From Pseudomonas saudimassiliensis (lineage in GTDB: Bacteria > Pseudomonadota > Gammaproteobacteria > Pseudomonadales > Pseudomonadaceae): a DNA stretch of 64,000 nt. Every line of letters starts with the position of its first letter. Position 1 is the stretch's first letter. Of this stretch, positions 24,965 through 35,158 are shown in pieces. Location: NCBI RefSeq assembly GCF_000939975.1, contig NZ_LK391969.1, positions 3,004,600-3,068,599 of the forward strand. The letters are read 5' to 3'. Position numbers and translations under genes: made by a program. The notes under the pieces are model-generated. The model searched no databases. It worked only from the letters and a program-made list of their open reading frames with translations, and had not been told where the DNA came from.

Positions 24965-26308
24965 ATGCAAGTTTCGGTTGAAACCATCTCCGGCCTTGAG
25001 CGCCGCATGACTGTTGGCATTCCTGCCGAGCGCATCGAAAACGAAGTCAACAAGCGCCTGCAGCAGACCGCTAGCCGTGCCCGTGTTGATGGTTTCCGGC
25101 CGGGCAAGGTGCCGATGAGCGTCATTCGCAAGCGTTTCGGCGCCTCCGCACGCCAGGAAGTCATTGGCGAAGTCATCCAGTCCTCCTTCTATGAAGCCAT
25201 TGTCCAGGAGAAGCTCAACCCGGCGGGTGCGCCCAGCGTTGAGCCCAAGTCCCTGGACGAAGGCAAGGATTTCGAATATATCGCCACCTTCGAAGTCTAC
25301 CCCGAGGTAGCACTGGGCGATTTCGCTGAAATCGAAGTCGAGCGTATCGAGTCCGAAGTGACCGACGCCGATCTGGAAAACATGCTGGAAATCCTGCGCA
25401 AGCAGCACACCAGCTACGAAGCGGTTGAGCGTGCGGCGGAAGATGGCGACCAGGTCACCATCGATTTCACCGGTCGCATCGACGGTGAAGCCTTTCAGGG
25501 CGGCACCGCCACCAACACCAACCTGGTGCTGGGTTCCGGCCGCATGATCCCGGGCTTCGAGTCTGGCCTGGTGGGCGCCAAGGCCGGTGAAACCCGCACC
25601 ATCAGCGTGACCTTCCCCGAGGATTACCAGAACCTGGATCTGGCCGGCAAGGCCGCCGAGTTCGAAATCATCGTGCACAGCGTTGCCGCAGCAGCCCTGC
25701 CGGAACTGAATGACGAGTTCTTCGCCCGTTTCGGCGTGGAAGAAGGCGGTATCGACGGTTTCCGCGCTGAAGTGCGCAAGAACATGGAGCGCGAACTGCG
25801 TCAGGCGATCAAGACCAAGACCAAGAACCAGGTCATGGACGGTCTGCTGAAGATCAATGACATCGAAGTGCCCAAGGCACTGATCAGCAGCGAGATCGAT
25901 CGTCTGCGTCAGCAGGCCGTACAGCAGTTCGGCGGTGCCAACATCGATCCGAGCCAGCTGCCGGCCGAACTGTTCGAAGAACAGGCCAAGCGCCGCGTCA
26001 GCCTGGGCCTGATCGTCGCCGAAATCGTCAAGCAGAACGACATCAAGCCGGACAACGACCGCGTCCGCGCCATGGTCGAAGACCTGGCTTCTGCCTACCA
26101 GGAACCGGAGCAGGTGGTGAACTGGTACATGCAGAACGAGCAACAGCTTGCCGAGATCCAGTCTGTTGTGCTGGAAGAGCAAGTCGTGGATACTGTGCTG
26201 CAGAAGGCCAAGGTAACCGACAAGCAGGTTGCCTACGAAGATGCCGTCAAGCCGGCTCAGCCCGCCCAGGCTGAGGACGACGAAGCGGATAGCAGCTCTG
26301 ACGAATAA
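24965..26308 (+). CDS. tig: Trigger factor, ribosome-associated chaperone
   Basis: A 447-residue three-domain protein. The N-terminal ribosome-binding domain carries the GFRPGKVP signature (around residues 40-47), the FKBP-type peptidyl-prolyl isomerase domain spans about 155-245 ([21 protein letters not shown] onward), and the helical chaperone domain follows. The acidic tail [10 protein letters not shown] is normal. It binds near the exit tunnel and folds nascent chains, ahead of the ClpP/ClpX/Lon proteases encoded downstream. The ATG at 24965 has CGAGGA 9 bases upstream; the frame stays open upstream but has no family homology. Confidence 0.97.
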   Translation: MQVSVETISGLERRMTVGIPAERIENEVNKRLQQTASRARVDGFRPGKVPMSVIRKRFGASARQEVIGEVIQSSFYEAIVQEKLNPAGAPSVEPKSLDEGKDFEYIATFEVYPEVALGDFAEIEVERIESEVTDADLENMLEILRKQHTSYEAVERAAEDGDQVTIDFTGRIDGEAFQGGTATNTNLVLGSGRMIPGFESGLVGAKAGETRTISVTFPEDYQNLDLAGKAAEFEIIVHSVAAAALPELNDEFFARFGVEEGGIDGFRAEVRKNMERELRQAIKTKTKNQVMDGLLKINDIEVPKALISSEIDRLRQQAVQQFGGANIDPSQLPAELFEEQAKRRVSLGLIVAEIVKQNDIKPDNDRVRAMVEDLASAYQEPEQVVNWYMQNEQQLAEIQSVVLEEQVVDTVLQKAKVTDKQVAYEDAVKPAQPAQAEDDEADSSSDE

Positions 26309-26333
26309 TTTTCGTCATTGATCTTGCGCAGCA

Positions 26334-26363
26334 CATTGAGCCAGCCTTCGGGCTGGCTCAATG
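26334..26363. terminator. Hairpin 1 between tig and clpP
   Basis: A perfect 13-bp stem CATTGAGCCAGCC / GGCTGGCTCAATG with a TTCG tetraloop and no T-run. It may stabilise the tig mRNA 3' end as much as terminate. Confidence 0.65.
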
Positions 26364-26370
26364 CTTATGG

Positions 26371-26410
26371 AAACCCCGAATCTTCTGCCGCGGCATGGGT
26401 TCGGGGTTTT
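26371..26410 (+). terminator. Hairpin 2 between tig and clpP
   Basis: AAACCCCGAA and TTCGGGGTTT form a 10-bp stem around a 19-base loop, then one further T. With hairpin 1 it probably reduces read-through into clpP. Confidence 0.6.
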
Positions 26411-26443
26411 ACGCGACAGGCTAAATCGGAGTGACACCAGAGC

Positions 26444-27085
26444 ATGATTCATAACAGCTATACCGGGCTACCGCCGGAAATTCAGGCCGCTGGCGGTCTG
26501 GTGCCCATGGTTGTCGAGCAGTCGGCACGGGGCGAACGTTCCTATGACATCTATTCGCGTCTGCTCAAGGAGCGGGTGATTTTCCTGGTCGGTCAGGTTG
26601 AAGACTACATGGCCAACCTGGTGGTGGCTCAGCTGCTGTTCCTTGAGTCGGAAAACCCCGACAAGGATATCCACCTGTATATCAACTCGCCCGGCGGGTC
26701 GGTAACTGCGGGCATGGCGATCTACGACACCATGCAATTCATCAAGCCGAATGTCAGCACCCTGTGTATTGGCCAGGCCTGCAGCATGGGCGCCTTCCTG
26801 TTGGCCGGTGGCGCCAAGGGCAAGCGCTTCGCATTGCCCCATTCGCGCGTGATGATCCACCAGCCGCTCGGTGGCTTCCAGGGTCAGGCCTCGGATATCG
26901 AGATCCACGCCCGGGAAATCCTGTATATCCGCGAGCGCCTGAACAAGGTGCTGGCGCACCATACCGGCCAGCCGCTGGACGTGATTGCCCGCGATACCGA
27001 TCGGGACCGTTTCATGAGTGCCGCCGAGGCGGTCGAGTATGGTCTGATCGATCAGATGCTGGAAAATCGTCCCGTTGTCGATTGA
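26444..27085 (+). CDS. clpP: ATP-dependent Clp protease proteolytic subunit
   Basis: A 213-residue serine protease forming the 14-subunit barrel used with ClpX or ClpA. The catalytic triad is Ser114 ([10 protein letters not shown]), His139 ([11 protein letters not shown]) and Asp188, with the oxyanion Gly-rich segment [11 protein letters not shown] propeptide of about 15 residues is expected at the N-terminus. Its partner clpX lies 160 bases downstream with its own RpoH-like promoter. GGAGTGA lies about 8 bases before the ATG. Confidence 0.97.
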   Translation: MIHNSYTGLPPEIQAAGGLVPMVVEQSARGERSYDIYSRLLKERVIFLVGQVEDYMANLVVAQLLFLESENPDKDIHLYINSPGGSVTAGMAIYDTMQFIKPNVSTLCIGQACSMGAFLLAGGAKGKRFALPHSRVMIHQPLGGFQGQASDIEIHAREILYIRERLNKVLAHHTGQPLDVIARDTDRDRFMSAAEAVEYGLIDQMLENRPVVD

Positions 27086-27180
27086 CAGCCGGCACGTCGG
27101 TTAACCGCCCGGGTTCGCCCCCGGGCTCCTCAATGTTCCGCTTACCTGACCGCGTTGCCGGTACGGGTGATCGGATTGCA

Positions 27181-27207
27181 CTTGCAAAGAGGCTTGGCAG
27201 CCCTCAT
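27181..27207 (+). promoter_or_regulatory. RpoH (sigma-32)-type promoter of clpX
   Basis: -35 CTTGCAA (27181-27187), a 13-base spacer, and -10 CCCTCAT (27201-27207), about 38 bases before the clpX ATG. This fits the heat-shock pattern CTTGAAA-N(11-14)-CCCCAT with one change in each box. The same layout, with the 14 bases GCCCTCATCTTTGT identical, occurs ahead of lon. Confidence 0.7.
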
Positions 27208-27245
27208 CTTTGTTTTCAAGAGAGATCTGCAAGCAGGGGTTTTAG

Positions 27246-28529
<1,284 letters not shown>

Positions 28530-28536
28530 GTGATAC

Positions 28537-28561
28537 CCGCGCCGCCGTCCTGGCGGCGCGG
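28537..28561 (+). terminator. Hairpin after clpX
   Basis: A perfect 10-bp GC stem CCGCGCCGCC / GGCGGCGCGG with a 5-base loop, 8 bases after the clpX stop, followed by a pyrimidine-rich stretch but no true T-run. Confidence 0.6.
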
Positions 28562-28615
28562 TTCCCTTCCGTTGTTGCCTTGATCCACATCCTTCGATTT
28601 TGCCGGTAACTGCAT

Positions 28616-28642
28616 CTTGTAATCTGGTCCATACGCCCTCAT
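28616..28642 (+). promoter_or_regulatory. RpoH (sigma-32)-type promoter of lon
   Basis: -35 CTTGTAA (28616-28622), 13 bases, -10 CCCTCAT (28636-28642), about 70 bases before the lon ATG. It differs from the clpX promoter by one base in the -35 box and has the same spacing and -10 region. Confidence 0.72.
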
Positions 28643-28713
28643 CTTTGTGTCATGGACATTTCAATTCCGGGTGCAAGCCTGCGGCTTCACCCCTCTGCGA
28701 GCGAGCCTAAGTC

Positions 28714-31113
28714 ATGACGACTCCCAGCGATTATCCGTTATTGCCACTGCGTGACGTGGTGGTGTACCCCAACATGGTCATTCCGCTGTTCGTGGGCCGC
28801 GACAAATCCATCGAGGCCCTGGAAGCGGCCATGGCCGGCGACAAGCAGGTGCTGCTGCTGGCCCAGCGCAACCCGGCCGACGACGATCCGGGCCGCGATG
28901 CCCTCTACGAACTGGGCACCGTGGCCACCATCCTGCAGCTGCTGAAACTGCCCGACGGTACCGTGAAGGTACTGGTGGAAGGCGAGCAGCGCGCCCGGGT
29001 CGAGCACATTGATGAGCTCGACGGCTATCAACTGGCAAGCGTCACCCTGCTGGAAGAGGACACGCTCGATGAGCGCGAGGCCCAGGTGCTGGTCCGCAGC
29101 CTGATGAGCCAGTTCGAGCAGTTCGTCAACCTCGGCAAGAAGATTCCGGCCGAAGCGGTGAGCGCCCTGGCCGGCATCGAAGATCCCCGTCGTCTGGTCG
29201 ACACCATGGCGGCGCAGCTCAACCTCAAGGTCGAGCAGAAGCAGGCCATCCTGGAAATCCTGGCGGTGCGTGAGCGGGTGGAGCACGTGCTGGGGGTACT
29301 GGATACCGAGATCGATCTGCTGCAGGTCGAGAAGCGGATCCGCGGCCGCGTCAAGAAGCAGATGGAGCGCAGCCAGCGCGAGTACTACCTGAACGAACAG
29401 ATGAAGGCCATCCAGAAGGAAATGGGTGGGCTCGACGAGGGCAGCAGTGAGCTGGATGAGCTGCAGCGCAAGATCGACGCCTCCGGCATGTCCCAGGAAG
29501 CGCTGGACAAGGCCAACGCGGAGCTGAACAAGCTGAAGATGATGTCGCCCATGTCCGCCGAGGCCACCGTGGTGCGCTCCTACATCGAATGGCTGAGCAA
29601 CGTGCCCTGGACCAAGACCAGCCGTGTTCGCCACGACCTGCAGCATGCGGAAAAGGTACTGGAGAACGACCACTATGGCCTGGAAGAGGTCAAGGAGCGG
29701 ATTCTCGAGTACCTGGCCGTGCAAAAGCGCGTGCGCAAGCTCAAGGGGCCGGTGCTCTGCCTGGTAGGGCCGCCCGGTGTGGGCAAGACCTCCCTGGGTG
29801 AGTCCCTCGCCCGGGCAACCAACCGCAAGTTTGTGCGCATGGCCCTGGGCGGCGTGCGCGATGAGGCGGAAATCCGGGGCCATCGTCGCACCTATATCGG
29901 CTCCATGCCCGGCAAGCTGATCCAGAAGATGAGCAAGGTGGGAGTGAAGAACCCGCTGTTCCTGCTCGATGAGATCGACAAGATGGGCCAGGACATGCGT
30001 GGCGACCCGTCGTCGGCGCTGCTCGAGGTGCTGGACCCGGAACAGAACCACGCCTTCAGCGACCATTACCTGGAGGTGGACTACGACCTGTCGGACGTGA
30101 TGTTCATCTGTACATCCAACTCGATGAACATTCCCGCGCCGCTGCTCGACCGCATGGAAGTCATCCGCATCCCGGGTTACACCGAGGATGAGAAGATCAA
30201 TATCGCCCAGCGCTACCTGGTGCCCAAGCAGATCAAGAACAATGGTCTGAAGAAGGACGAGTTGACCTTCACCACCGAGTCACTGCGTGACCTGATCCGC
30301 TACTACACCCGCGAGGCAGGGGTGCGTGGGCTGGAACGGCAAATCGCCAAGGTCTGCCGCAAGGTGGTCCGTGAGCAGGCCGAGAAGGGCACCCAGGCGG
30401 CTGTGGTGGTCGACGGTGCGCTGCTCGAGCAGCACCTGGGCGTGCACAAGTTCAAGTACGGCCTGGCCGAAGAGGCGGACCAGATCGGTCAGGTCACCGG
30501 TCTGGCCTGGACCCAGGTCGGTGGTGAGCTGTTGAGCATCGAGGCCGCCGTCATGCCGGGCAAGGGCCGGCAGATCAAGACCGGCTCGCTGGGCGATGTG
30601 ATGCAGGAATCCATCAGTGCTGCCATGACGGTAGTCCGCAGCCGGGCGGCGAGCCTGGGTATCACTGCCGACTTCCATGAGAAGCATGACGTCCACATTC
30701 ACGTGCCCGAGGGCGCCACGCCCAAGGATGGCCCCAGTGCCGGGATCGGGATGTGCACGGCCCTGGTGTCTGCGCTGAGCCGGATTCCGGTACGCGCCGA
30801 TGTTGCCATGACCGGGGAAATTACCCTGCGCGGGCAGGTGCTGCCGATTGGCGGGTTGAAGGAGAAACTGCTCGCAGCGCACCGGGGCGGTATCCGCACC
30901 GTGGTGATCCCCCATGACAACATCAAGGATCTGAAGGAGATCCCCGACAACATCAAGCAGGATATCGAGGTTGTGCCGGTGAAATGGATTGACGAGGTGC
31001 TGCAGATTGCGCTGCAATACATGCCGGAGCCCCTGAAGGATCAAGGGAATGAAATCGTCACCAAGGAAGAGCCTCATAATGCTGACGCGAAAGGGCGCAT
31101 CAGCACTCATTGA
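28714..31113 (+). CDS. lon: ATP-dependent protease Lon
   Basis: A 799-residue AAA+ protease that degrades damaged and short-lived regulatory proteins. The N-terminal substrate-binding domain begins at [16 protein letters not shown]; a coiled coil lies near residues 200-290; Walker A is GPPGVGKT (352-359); the C-terminal protease domain has the Ser-Lys dyad Ser675 ([10 protein letters not shown]) and Lys718 (GGLKEK). Length is normal for a pseudomonad Lon. It follows clpX but has its own heat-shock-type promoter. hupB follows 210 bases later, as in E. coli. Confidence 0.97.
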   Translation: MTTPSDYPLLPLRDVVVYPNMVIPLFVGRDKSIEALEAAMAGDKQVLLLAQRNPADDDPGRDALYELGTVATILQLLKLPDGTVKVLVEGEQRARVEHIDELDGYQLASVTLLEEDTLDEREAQVLVRSLMSQFEQFVNLGKKIPAEAVSALAGIEDPRRLVDTMAAQLNLKVEQKQAILEILAVRERVEHVLGVLDTEIDLLQVEKRIRGRVKKQMERSQREYYLNEQMKAIQKEMGGLDEGSSELDELQRKIDASGMSQEALDKANAELNKLKMMSPMSAEATVVRSYIEWLSNVPWTKTSRVRHDLQHAEKVLENDHYGLEEVKERILEYLAVQKRVRKLKGPVLCLVGPPGVGKTSLGESLARATNRKFVRMALGGVRDEAEIRGHRRTYIGSMPGKLIQKMSKVGVKNPLFLLDEIDKMGQDMRGDPSSALLEVLDPEQNHAFSDHYLEVDYDLSDVMFICTSNSMNIPAPLLDRMEVIRIPGYTEDEKINIAQRYLVPKQIKNNGLKKDELTFTTESLRDLIRYYTREAGVRGLERQIAKVCRKVVREQAEKGTQAAVVVDGALLEQHLGVHKFKYGLAEEADQIGQVTGLAWTQVGGELLSIEAAVMPGKGRQIKTGSLGDVMQESISAAMTVVRSRAASLGITADFHEKHDVHIHVPEGATPKDGPSAGIGMCTALVSALSRIPVRADVAMTGEITLRGQVLPIGGLKEKLLAAHRGGIRTVVIPHDNIKDLKEIPDNIKQDIEVVPVKWIDEVLQIALQYMPEPLKDQGNEIVTKEEPHNADAKGRISTH

Positions 31114-31188
31114 TGTTAAGCTAGCCGGCATTGGGTCCGGGCGGTCAAGCCCGGCCCAGCTGCATGCTGGCGAGACGGCAAGCATTCC

Positions 31189-31218
31189 TTGACACGGTTT
31201 TTGAGCGCTTGATATAAA
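31189..31218 (+). promoter_or_regulatory. Sigma-70 promoter of hupB
   Basis: -35 TTGACA (31189-31194), 18 bases, -10 TATAAA (31213-31218), about 105 bases upstream of the hupB start. Confidence 0.7.
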
Positions 31219-31323
31219 GCGTGCTTCGACCCAAGCAGGTATGCTGACTGGCTACAGCGTTGCTAGAACCACAAGCTTACATAACGACTAAACAACTCAT
31301 TGAAATATATAAGGGGACTTAGA

Positions 31324-31596
31324 GTGAACAAGTCTGAATTGATCGATGCCATTGCCGCATCTGCCGATATTCCGAAAGCTGCCGCCGGTCGTGCTCTGGA
31401 CGCCGTCATCGAGTCCGTTACTGGTGCTCTGAAAGAAGGCGACTCGGTTGTTCTGGTAGGCTTTGGCACTTTTGCCGTCAAAGAGCGCGCTGCCCGTACT
31501 GGCCGCAACCCGCAAACTGGCGAGCCGATTGAAATCAGCGCTGCCAAGATTCCTGGCTTCAAGGCTGGTAAAGCACTCAAGGACGCCGTCAACTGA
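31324..31596 (+). CDS. hupB: DNA-binding protein HU-beta
   Basis: A 90-residue nucleoid protein, nearly identical by eye to HupB of P. aeruginosa. The helical dimer core is followed by the DNA-binding arm signature [20 protein letters not shown] and the tail [16 protein letters not shown]. It bends and compacts DNA and aids recombination and repair. The start is GTG with AAGGGGAC about 6 bases upstream; an in-frame ATG at 31300 lies upstream of that site and adds unrelated residues. Confidence 0.97.
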   Translation: MNKSELIDAIAASADIPKAAAGRALDAVIESVTGALKEGDSVVLVGFGTFAVKERAARTGRNPQTGEPIEISAAKIPGFKAGKALKDAVN

Positions 31597-31699
31597 TAGC
31601 GTCCTGCAACTGACAGGACATGCCGCCATGACACCAGTCGCGGCATGCTTTCGGACTCCTGGTCAGCAGGAAAGACACAGTGGTTCAGTCAGTTCCCGA

Positions 31700-31728
31700 A
31701 AGGCGCATCAATCCGGTGCGCCTTTTTT
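31700..31728 (+). terminator. Intrinsic terminator of hupB
   Basis: AAGGCGCA and TGCGCCTT form an 8-bp stem with a 9-base loop, followed by a run of T. Confidence 0.92.
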
Positions 31729-31822
31729 TGTGGTTCAGAATAAGGATGGGCTGCGTGGCGCGAGCCGCGCTGGCCCTGTCGCCCGGTAGTCCGGGCGACT
31801 GAAAAGCAGATTTGGGGGCACG

Positions 31823-33706
31823 ATGCTGCAAAACATGAGGGACAAGGCGCAAAGCTGGGTCGCGAAAGTGATCGTGGGCGTCATTGTTTTGGTTTTCGCT
31901 ATGACCGGCTGGGAATCCATCAGCCGTTTCAACAGCAATGACCAGAAGGCAGCCGAAGTCAACGGCACCGTCATCAGCACGGCGGAATTGGAGCAGGCCG
32001 TTTCCCTGCAGCGCCGCCAACTGACGCAGCAATTGCAGCAATTGGGTGATCAGTTCGATCCGGACATGATCGATGAGCAGTTGCTGCGCGAATCCGTGCT
32101 GCAGGGCTTGATCCAACGGGCCGTGCTGTTGGAGGGCGCCCAGGATGCCGACCTGCGCATCTCTGAGCAGATGATCGACCAGATGCTGCTCAATACACCA
32201 GACTTCCAGACCGATGGCCAGTTCGACGCCAACCGCTTCGATGTGGTGATTCGTAATATGGGCCTGAGCTCGCGCATGGCCTTCCGTGAGCTGGTCCGCC
32301 AGGAGCTGATGCTCGCGCAGCTGCGCAATGCCTATCAGGCCACTGCCTTTGCCACCCCGGCCGAGCGGCAGATGCTCGCCCGCCTGGAAAACCAGAGCCG
32401 TGATTTCGCGGTGATTGAGCTGGATACCGATGTCGCCGGCGTCGAGGTGGATGAGGCGGAAGTGGAGGAGTATTACAACGAGAACCAGGCGGACTTCCTG
32501 ACTCCCGAACAGGTAGTGTTGGAAACCCTGACGCTGTCGCGCAGTGATTTCTTCGACGATGCCGAGGTGGACGAGGCAGCGCTGGAGTCGCTGTATCAGC
32601 GTGAGGTCGGCAACCTGACCGAGCAGCGCCGGGCCTCGCACATCCTGTTTGAAGTCGAAGGCGATGACGAGGCTGCCGCCCTGGAGCAGGCAGCGGCCGC
32701 CAAGGCGCGGATCGACGCCGGGGAAGAGTTCGCCACCGTGGCCAAGGAGCTGTCGGCGGATCCGGGCACCCTGAATAACGGTGGCGACCTGGGTTATGTC
32801 GAGCACGGCAGCTTCGACCCGGCCTTCGACGATGCCCTGTTTGCGTTGGAAGAAAACCAGGTATCCGAACCGGTGCGCAGCCGCTTTGGTGTGCACCTGA
32901 TCAAGCTGACCGACCTGCAGTCGCCGGAAGTACCTTCCCTGGAGTCCATGCGGGCCACCCTGGAGCAGGAACTGAAGGCCGAGCAGGTCGAGCGTCGTTT
33001 TGTCGAGGCGTCCCGCGAGCTGGCCAACCTGGCCTATGAGTCCGAAGACCTGGCTGAGCCGGCGCGGGCGCTGGACCTGGAAGTGGAAACCCATGGTCCG
33101 CTCGAGCGCTCGGGTGGCGAAGGGTTGACCGCCAATCCCAAGGTCATGGCAGCCGCCTTTGGCGACGATGTGCTGTTGGATCGGCGCAACAGCCAGCTGA
33201 TAGAGTTGGATGCCGATACCGTCGCGGTAGTGCGAGTCAAGGAGCATCTGCGGCCCGAGCAGCGTCCGTTGGATGAGGTGCGTGCCGAAATCGCCGATCT
33301 GCTGCAGTTCCGCAAATCCAGCGAGCTGGCAGGTGAGCGTGCGGCGCAACTGGCAGCCAAGCTGGAGCAGGGTGAGGTGGACAGCCAGGCCGTAGCGGCG
33401 GAACTGGGCAGCGACTGGCAGGTACACGAGGCCGTGGGTCGTTCCGATCGGGATATCCCACCGGCATTGCTGCGCAGTGTGTTTTCGATGCCCAAGCCTG
33501 AGGATAAGCCGGTGTATGGCCACTTCCGCCAGCCCGACGGTAGCCAGTGGCTGGTAGAGCTGCGCGGGGTATCCACGCCCGAGGAAGCTCTGGCCGAAGC
33601 CGATTCTCCCATGTACGGCGCCTACATCGCCGGGCAGACGGGCGAGCAGGACTTTGCCGGCGTCCAGCAACTCTTGGAGGAAGAGGCGGATATCGAACGC
33701 TTCTGA
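31823..33706 (+). CDS. ppiD: Periplasmic folding chaperone PpiD (SurA/parvulin family)
   Basis: A 627-residue protein anchored in the inner membrane by one segment (residues 16-33, VIVGVIVLVFAMTG) with the bulk in the periplasm. A SurA-like N-terminal chaperone region is followed by a parvulin domain (about residues 265-365: RRASHILFEV, then NNGGDLGYVEHGSF and SRFGVHLIKL) and a C-terminal domain. PpiD works next to the SecYEG translocon and assists export; in enterobacteria it belongs to the Cpx/RpoH stress responses. In PAO1 order, as recalled, fabI follows; here an RND pump operon intervenes. Confidence 0.93.
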   Translation: MLQNMRDKAQSWVAKVIVGVIVLVFAMTGWESISRFNSNDQKAAEVNGTVISTAELEQAVSLQRRQLTQQLQQLGDQFDPDMIDEQLLRESVLQGLIQRAVLLEGAQDADLRISEQMIDQMLLNTPDFQTDGQFDANRFDVVIRNMGLSSRMAFRELVRQELMLAQLRNAYQATAFATPAERQMLARLENQSRDFAVIELDTDVAGVEVDEAEVEEYYNENQADFLTPEQVVLETLTLSRSDFFDDAEVDEAALESLYQREVGNLTEQRRASHILFEVEGDDEAAALEQAAAAKARIDAGEEFATVAKELSADPGTLNNGGDLGYVEHGSFDPAFDDALFALEENQVSEPVRSRFGVHLIKLTDLQSPEVPSLESMRATLEQELKAEQVERRFVEASRELANLAYESEDLAEPARALDLEVETHGPLERSGGEGLTANPKVMAAAFGDDVLLDRRNSQLIELDADTVAVVRVKEHLRPEQRPLDEVRAEIADLLQFRKSSELAGERAAQLAAKLEQGEVDSQAVAAELGSDWQVHEAVGRSDRDIPPALLRSVFSMPKPEDKPVYGHFRQPDGSQWLVELRGVSTPEEALAEADSPMYGAYIAGQTGEQDFAGVQQLLEEEADIERF

Positions 33707-33724
33707 CGCGCTGAGCAGTACCAG

Positions 33725-33756
33725 AAACCGCATGGCTTCGGCTATGCGGTTTTTTT
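33725..33756 (+). terminator. Intrinsic terminator of ppiD
   Basis: AAACCGCATGGC and GCTATGCGGTTT form a 12-bp stem (one G-U) closed by TTCG, then a run of T. Confidence 0.93.
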
Positions 33757-33933
33757 ATGCCTGACCGAAAGCGCGCACCCGGCGCCGCGGTAAGAAGAAC
33801 CGTTTGCATGCCCTATAGCGATCATTTACTGTTGCCGGTGCCCGGCGCGGCCTGCTTACCACGGGTGGAAGAGACCATCTGGACCGGCCGGCGCTGATCG
33901 TTTCCTTCTCAATTTCCGGGTTCTGCTTTCTAC

Positions 33934-35097
33934 ATGACCGATTCCCCGTCCCTGTCCGTGCGCCACAAACGTCTGATCGGTGTTCTGGTTCTGCTGTTGA
34001 TCCTGATTGGTATCGGCTATCTGCTGATCAGAAGCCCCGCCTCGGTGCCGCCGCCCCAGCGCAGCGCATGGAACCAGCCGACCCCGGTGCGGGTGATTCC
34101 GGTGGAGCGCGGCAGTCTGGACGTGCAGATCAAATCCATCGGCACCGTCACGCCGCTGAACACGGTCACGGTCCGCAGCCGGGTCGACGGTGAGCTAACC
34201 CGCGTGCTGTTTACCGAAGGTGCCGAGGTGGAGCAAGGCGCCCTGTTGGCCGAGATCGACCCGGCCCCCTACCGGGCCCGGCTGGCCCAGGCCGAGGGCC
34301 TGGCGCAGCAGAACCAGGCGCAACTGGCCAATGCCCAGGCGGACCTGGAGCTGTATGAGGGGCTGTATGAACAGGATTCCATCGCCCGCCAGCAACTGAC
34401 CAGCCAGCGCGCCCTGGTGGAGGAGCTGCGCGGCACCCTCAAGGCCAACGCCGCCGAGGTCGAGGACGCCAGGTTGCAATTGTCCTGGACGCGTATCGCG
34501 GCGCCTATCGCGGGCAAACTGGGGCTGCGCCGGGTCGATGCCGGCAACCTGGTGAGCAGTAGTGATACGGAGGGCCTGGTGACCATCACCCAGATGCGTC
34601 CGATTACCGTCGAGTTCACCGTGGCGGAACCGGACGTGCCCGCGTTGCGCCGAGCGGTGAACAGCGGTGAGACCCTGGCGGTACAGGCGCTGGATCGCAG
34701 CGAACAGCAGGTGCTGGCCACCGGTGAGTTGCTTACTCTGGATAACCAGATCGACATTGCCACCGGCACCCTGCGGGTCAAGGCGGTGTTCGATAACGCG
34801 GACGACGAGCTGTTCCCCAACCAGTTCGTCAACGTGCGGCTGCGCCTGCAGACCCTGCCTTCGGTGGTCACTATTCCCTCGGATGCGGTGCAGTTCGGCT
34901 CCCGCGGCACCTATGTCTATGTTGTGAATGCGGAAGAGAGCAAGGCCTACACCCGTCAGGTCACACTCGGCGCCACCGCCGATGGCCGGGTAGCGGTTAC
35001 CGACGGGCTGGCGGAGCAGGAACTGGTCGTGCTGGAAGGTCTCGACCGGTTGCGTGATGGCCGCGACGTGGTTATCAGCGACGAGGACGCCGGCTGA
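33934..35097 (+). CDS. muxA: RND efflux pump periplasmic adaptor (MuxA/MdtA-like)
   Basis: A 387-residue membrane-fusion protein. A membrane anchor (about residues 13-33) leads into barrel-sandwich segments IGTVTPLNTVTVRSRVDGEL and AAPIAGKLGLRRVDAGNLV, with an alpha-helical hairpin between (about 105-180) and beta-barrel and membrane-proximal domains at the C-terminus. It bridges the two RND proteins and the outer-membrane channel encoded just downstream. Two RND genes in tandem are the hallmark of the MuxABC-OpmB/MdtABC type. No regulator gene is adjacent. The ribosome site is weak, but the first in-frame ATG fits the family start. Confidence 0.87.
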   Translation: MTDSPSLSVRHKRLIGVLVLLLILIGIGYLLIRSPASVPPPQRSAWNQPTPVRVIPVERGSLDVQIKSIGTVTPLNTVTVRSRVDGELTRVLFTEGAEVEQGALLAEIDPAPYRARLAQAEGLAQQNQAQLANAQADLELYEGLYEQDSIARQQLTSQRALVEELRGTLKANAAEVEDARLQLSWTRIAAPIAGKLGLRRVDAGNLVSSSDTEGLVTITQMRPITVEFTVAEPDVPALRRAVNSGETLAVQALDRSEQQVLATGELLTLDNQIDIATGTLRVKAVFDNADDELFPNQFVNVRLRLQTLPSVVTIPSDAVQFGSRGTYVYVVNAEESKAYTRQVTLGATADGRVAVTDGLAEQELVVLEGLDRLRDGRDVVISDEDAG

Positions 35098-35158
35098 TGG
35101 TCCGGACCCGGCGGGCCGTGCTGCTGCGCAACGGGCAAGCGGCTGAGGCGCGGCACGC

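Noticed and set aside
26309-26443. CTTGCGC upstream of clpP, considered as an RpoH -35 box
   Set aside because: No CCCYCAT-type -10 lies 11-16 bases further on; the region is taken up by the two hairpins.
33808-33897. 29-codon open frame upstream of muxA, considered as a leader peptide
   Set aside because: AAGAAG precedes it, but I see no run of regulatory codons and no attenuator-like alternative hairpins before muxA.
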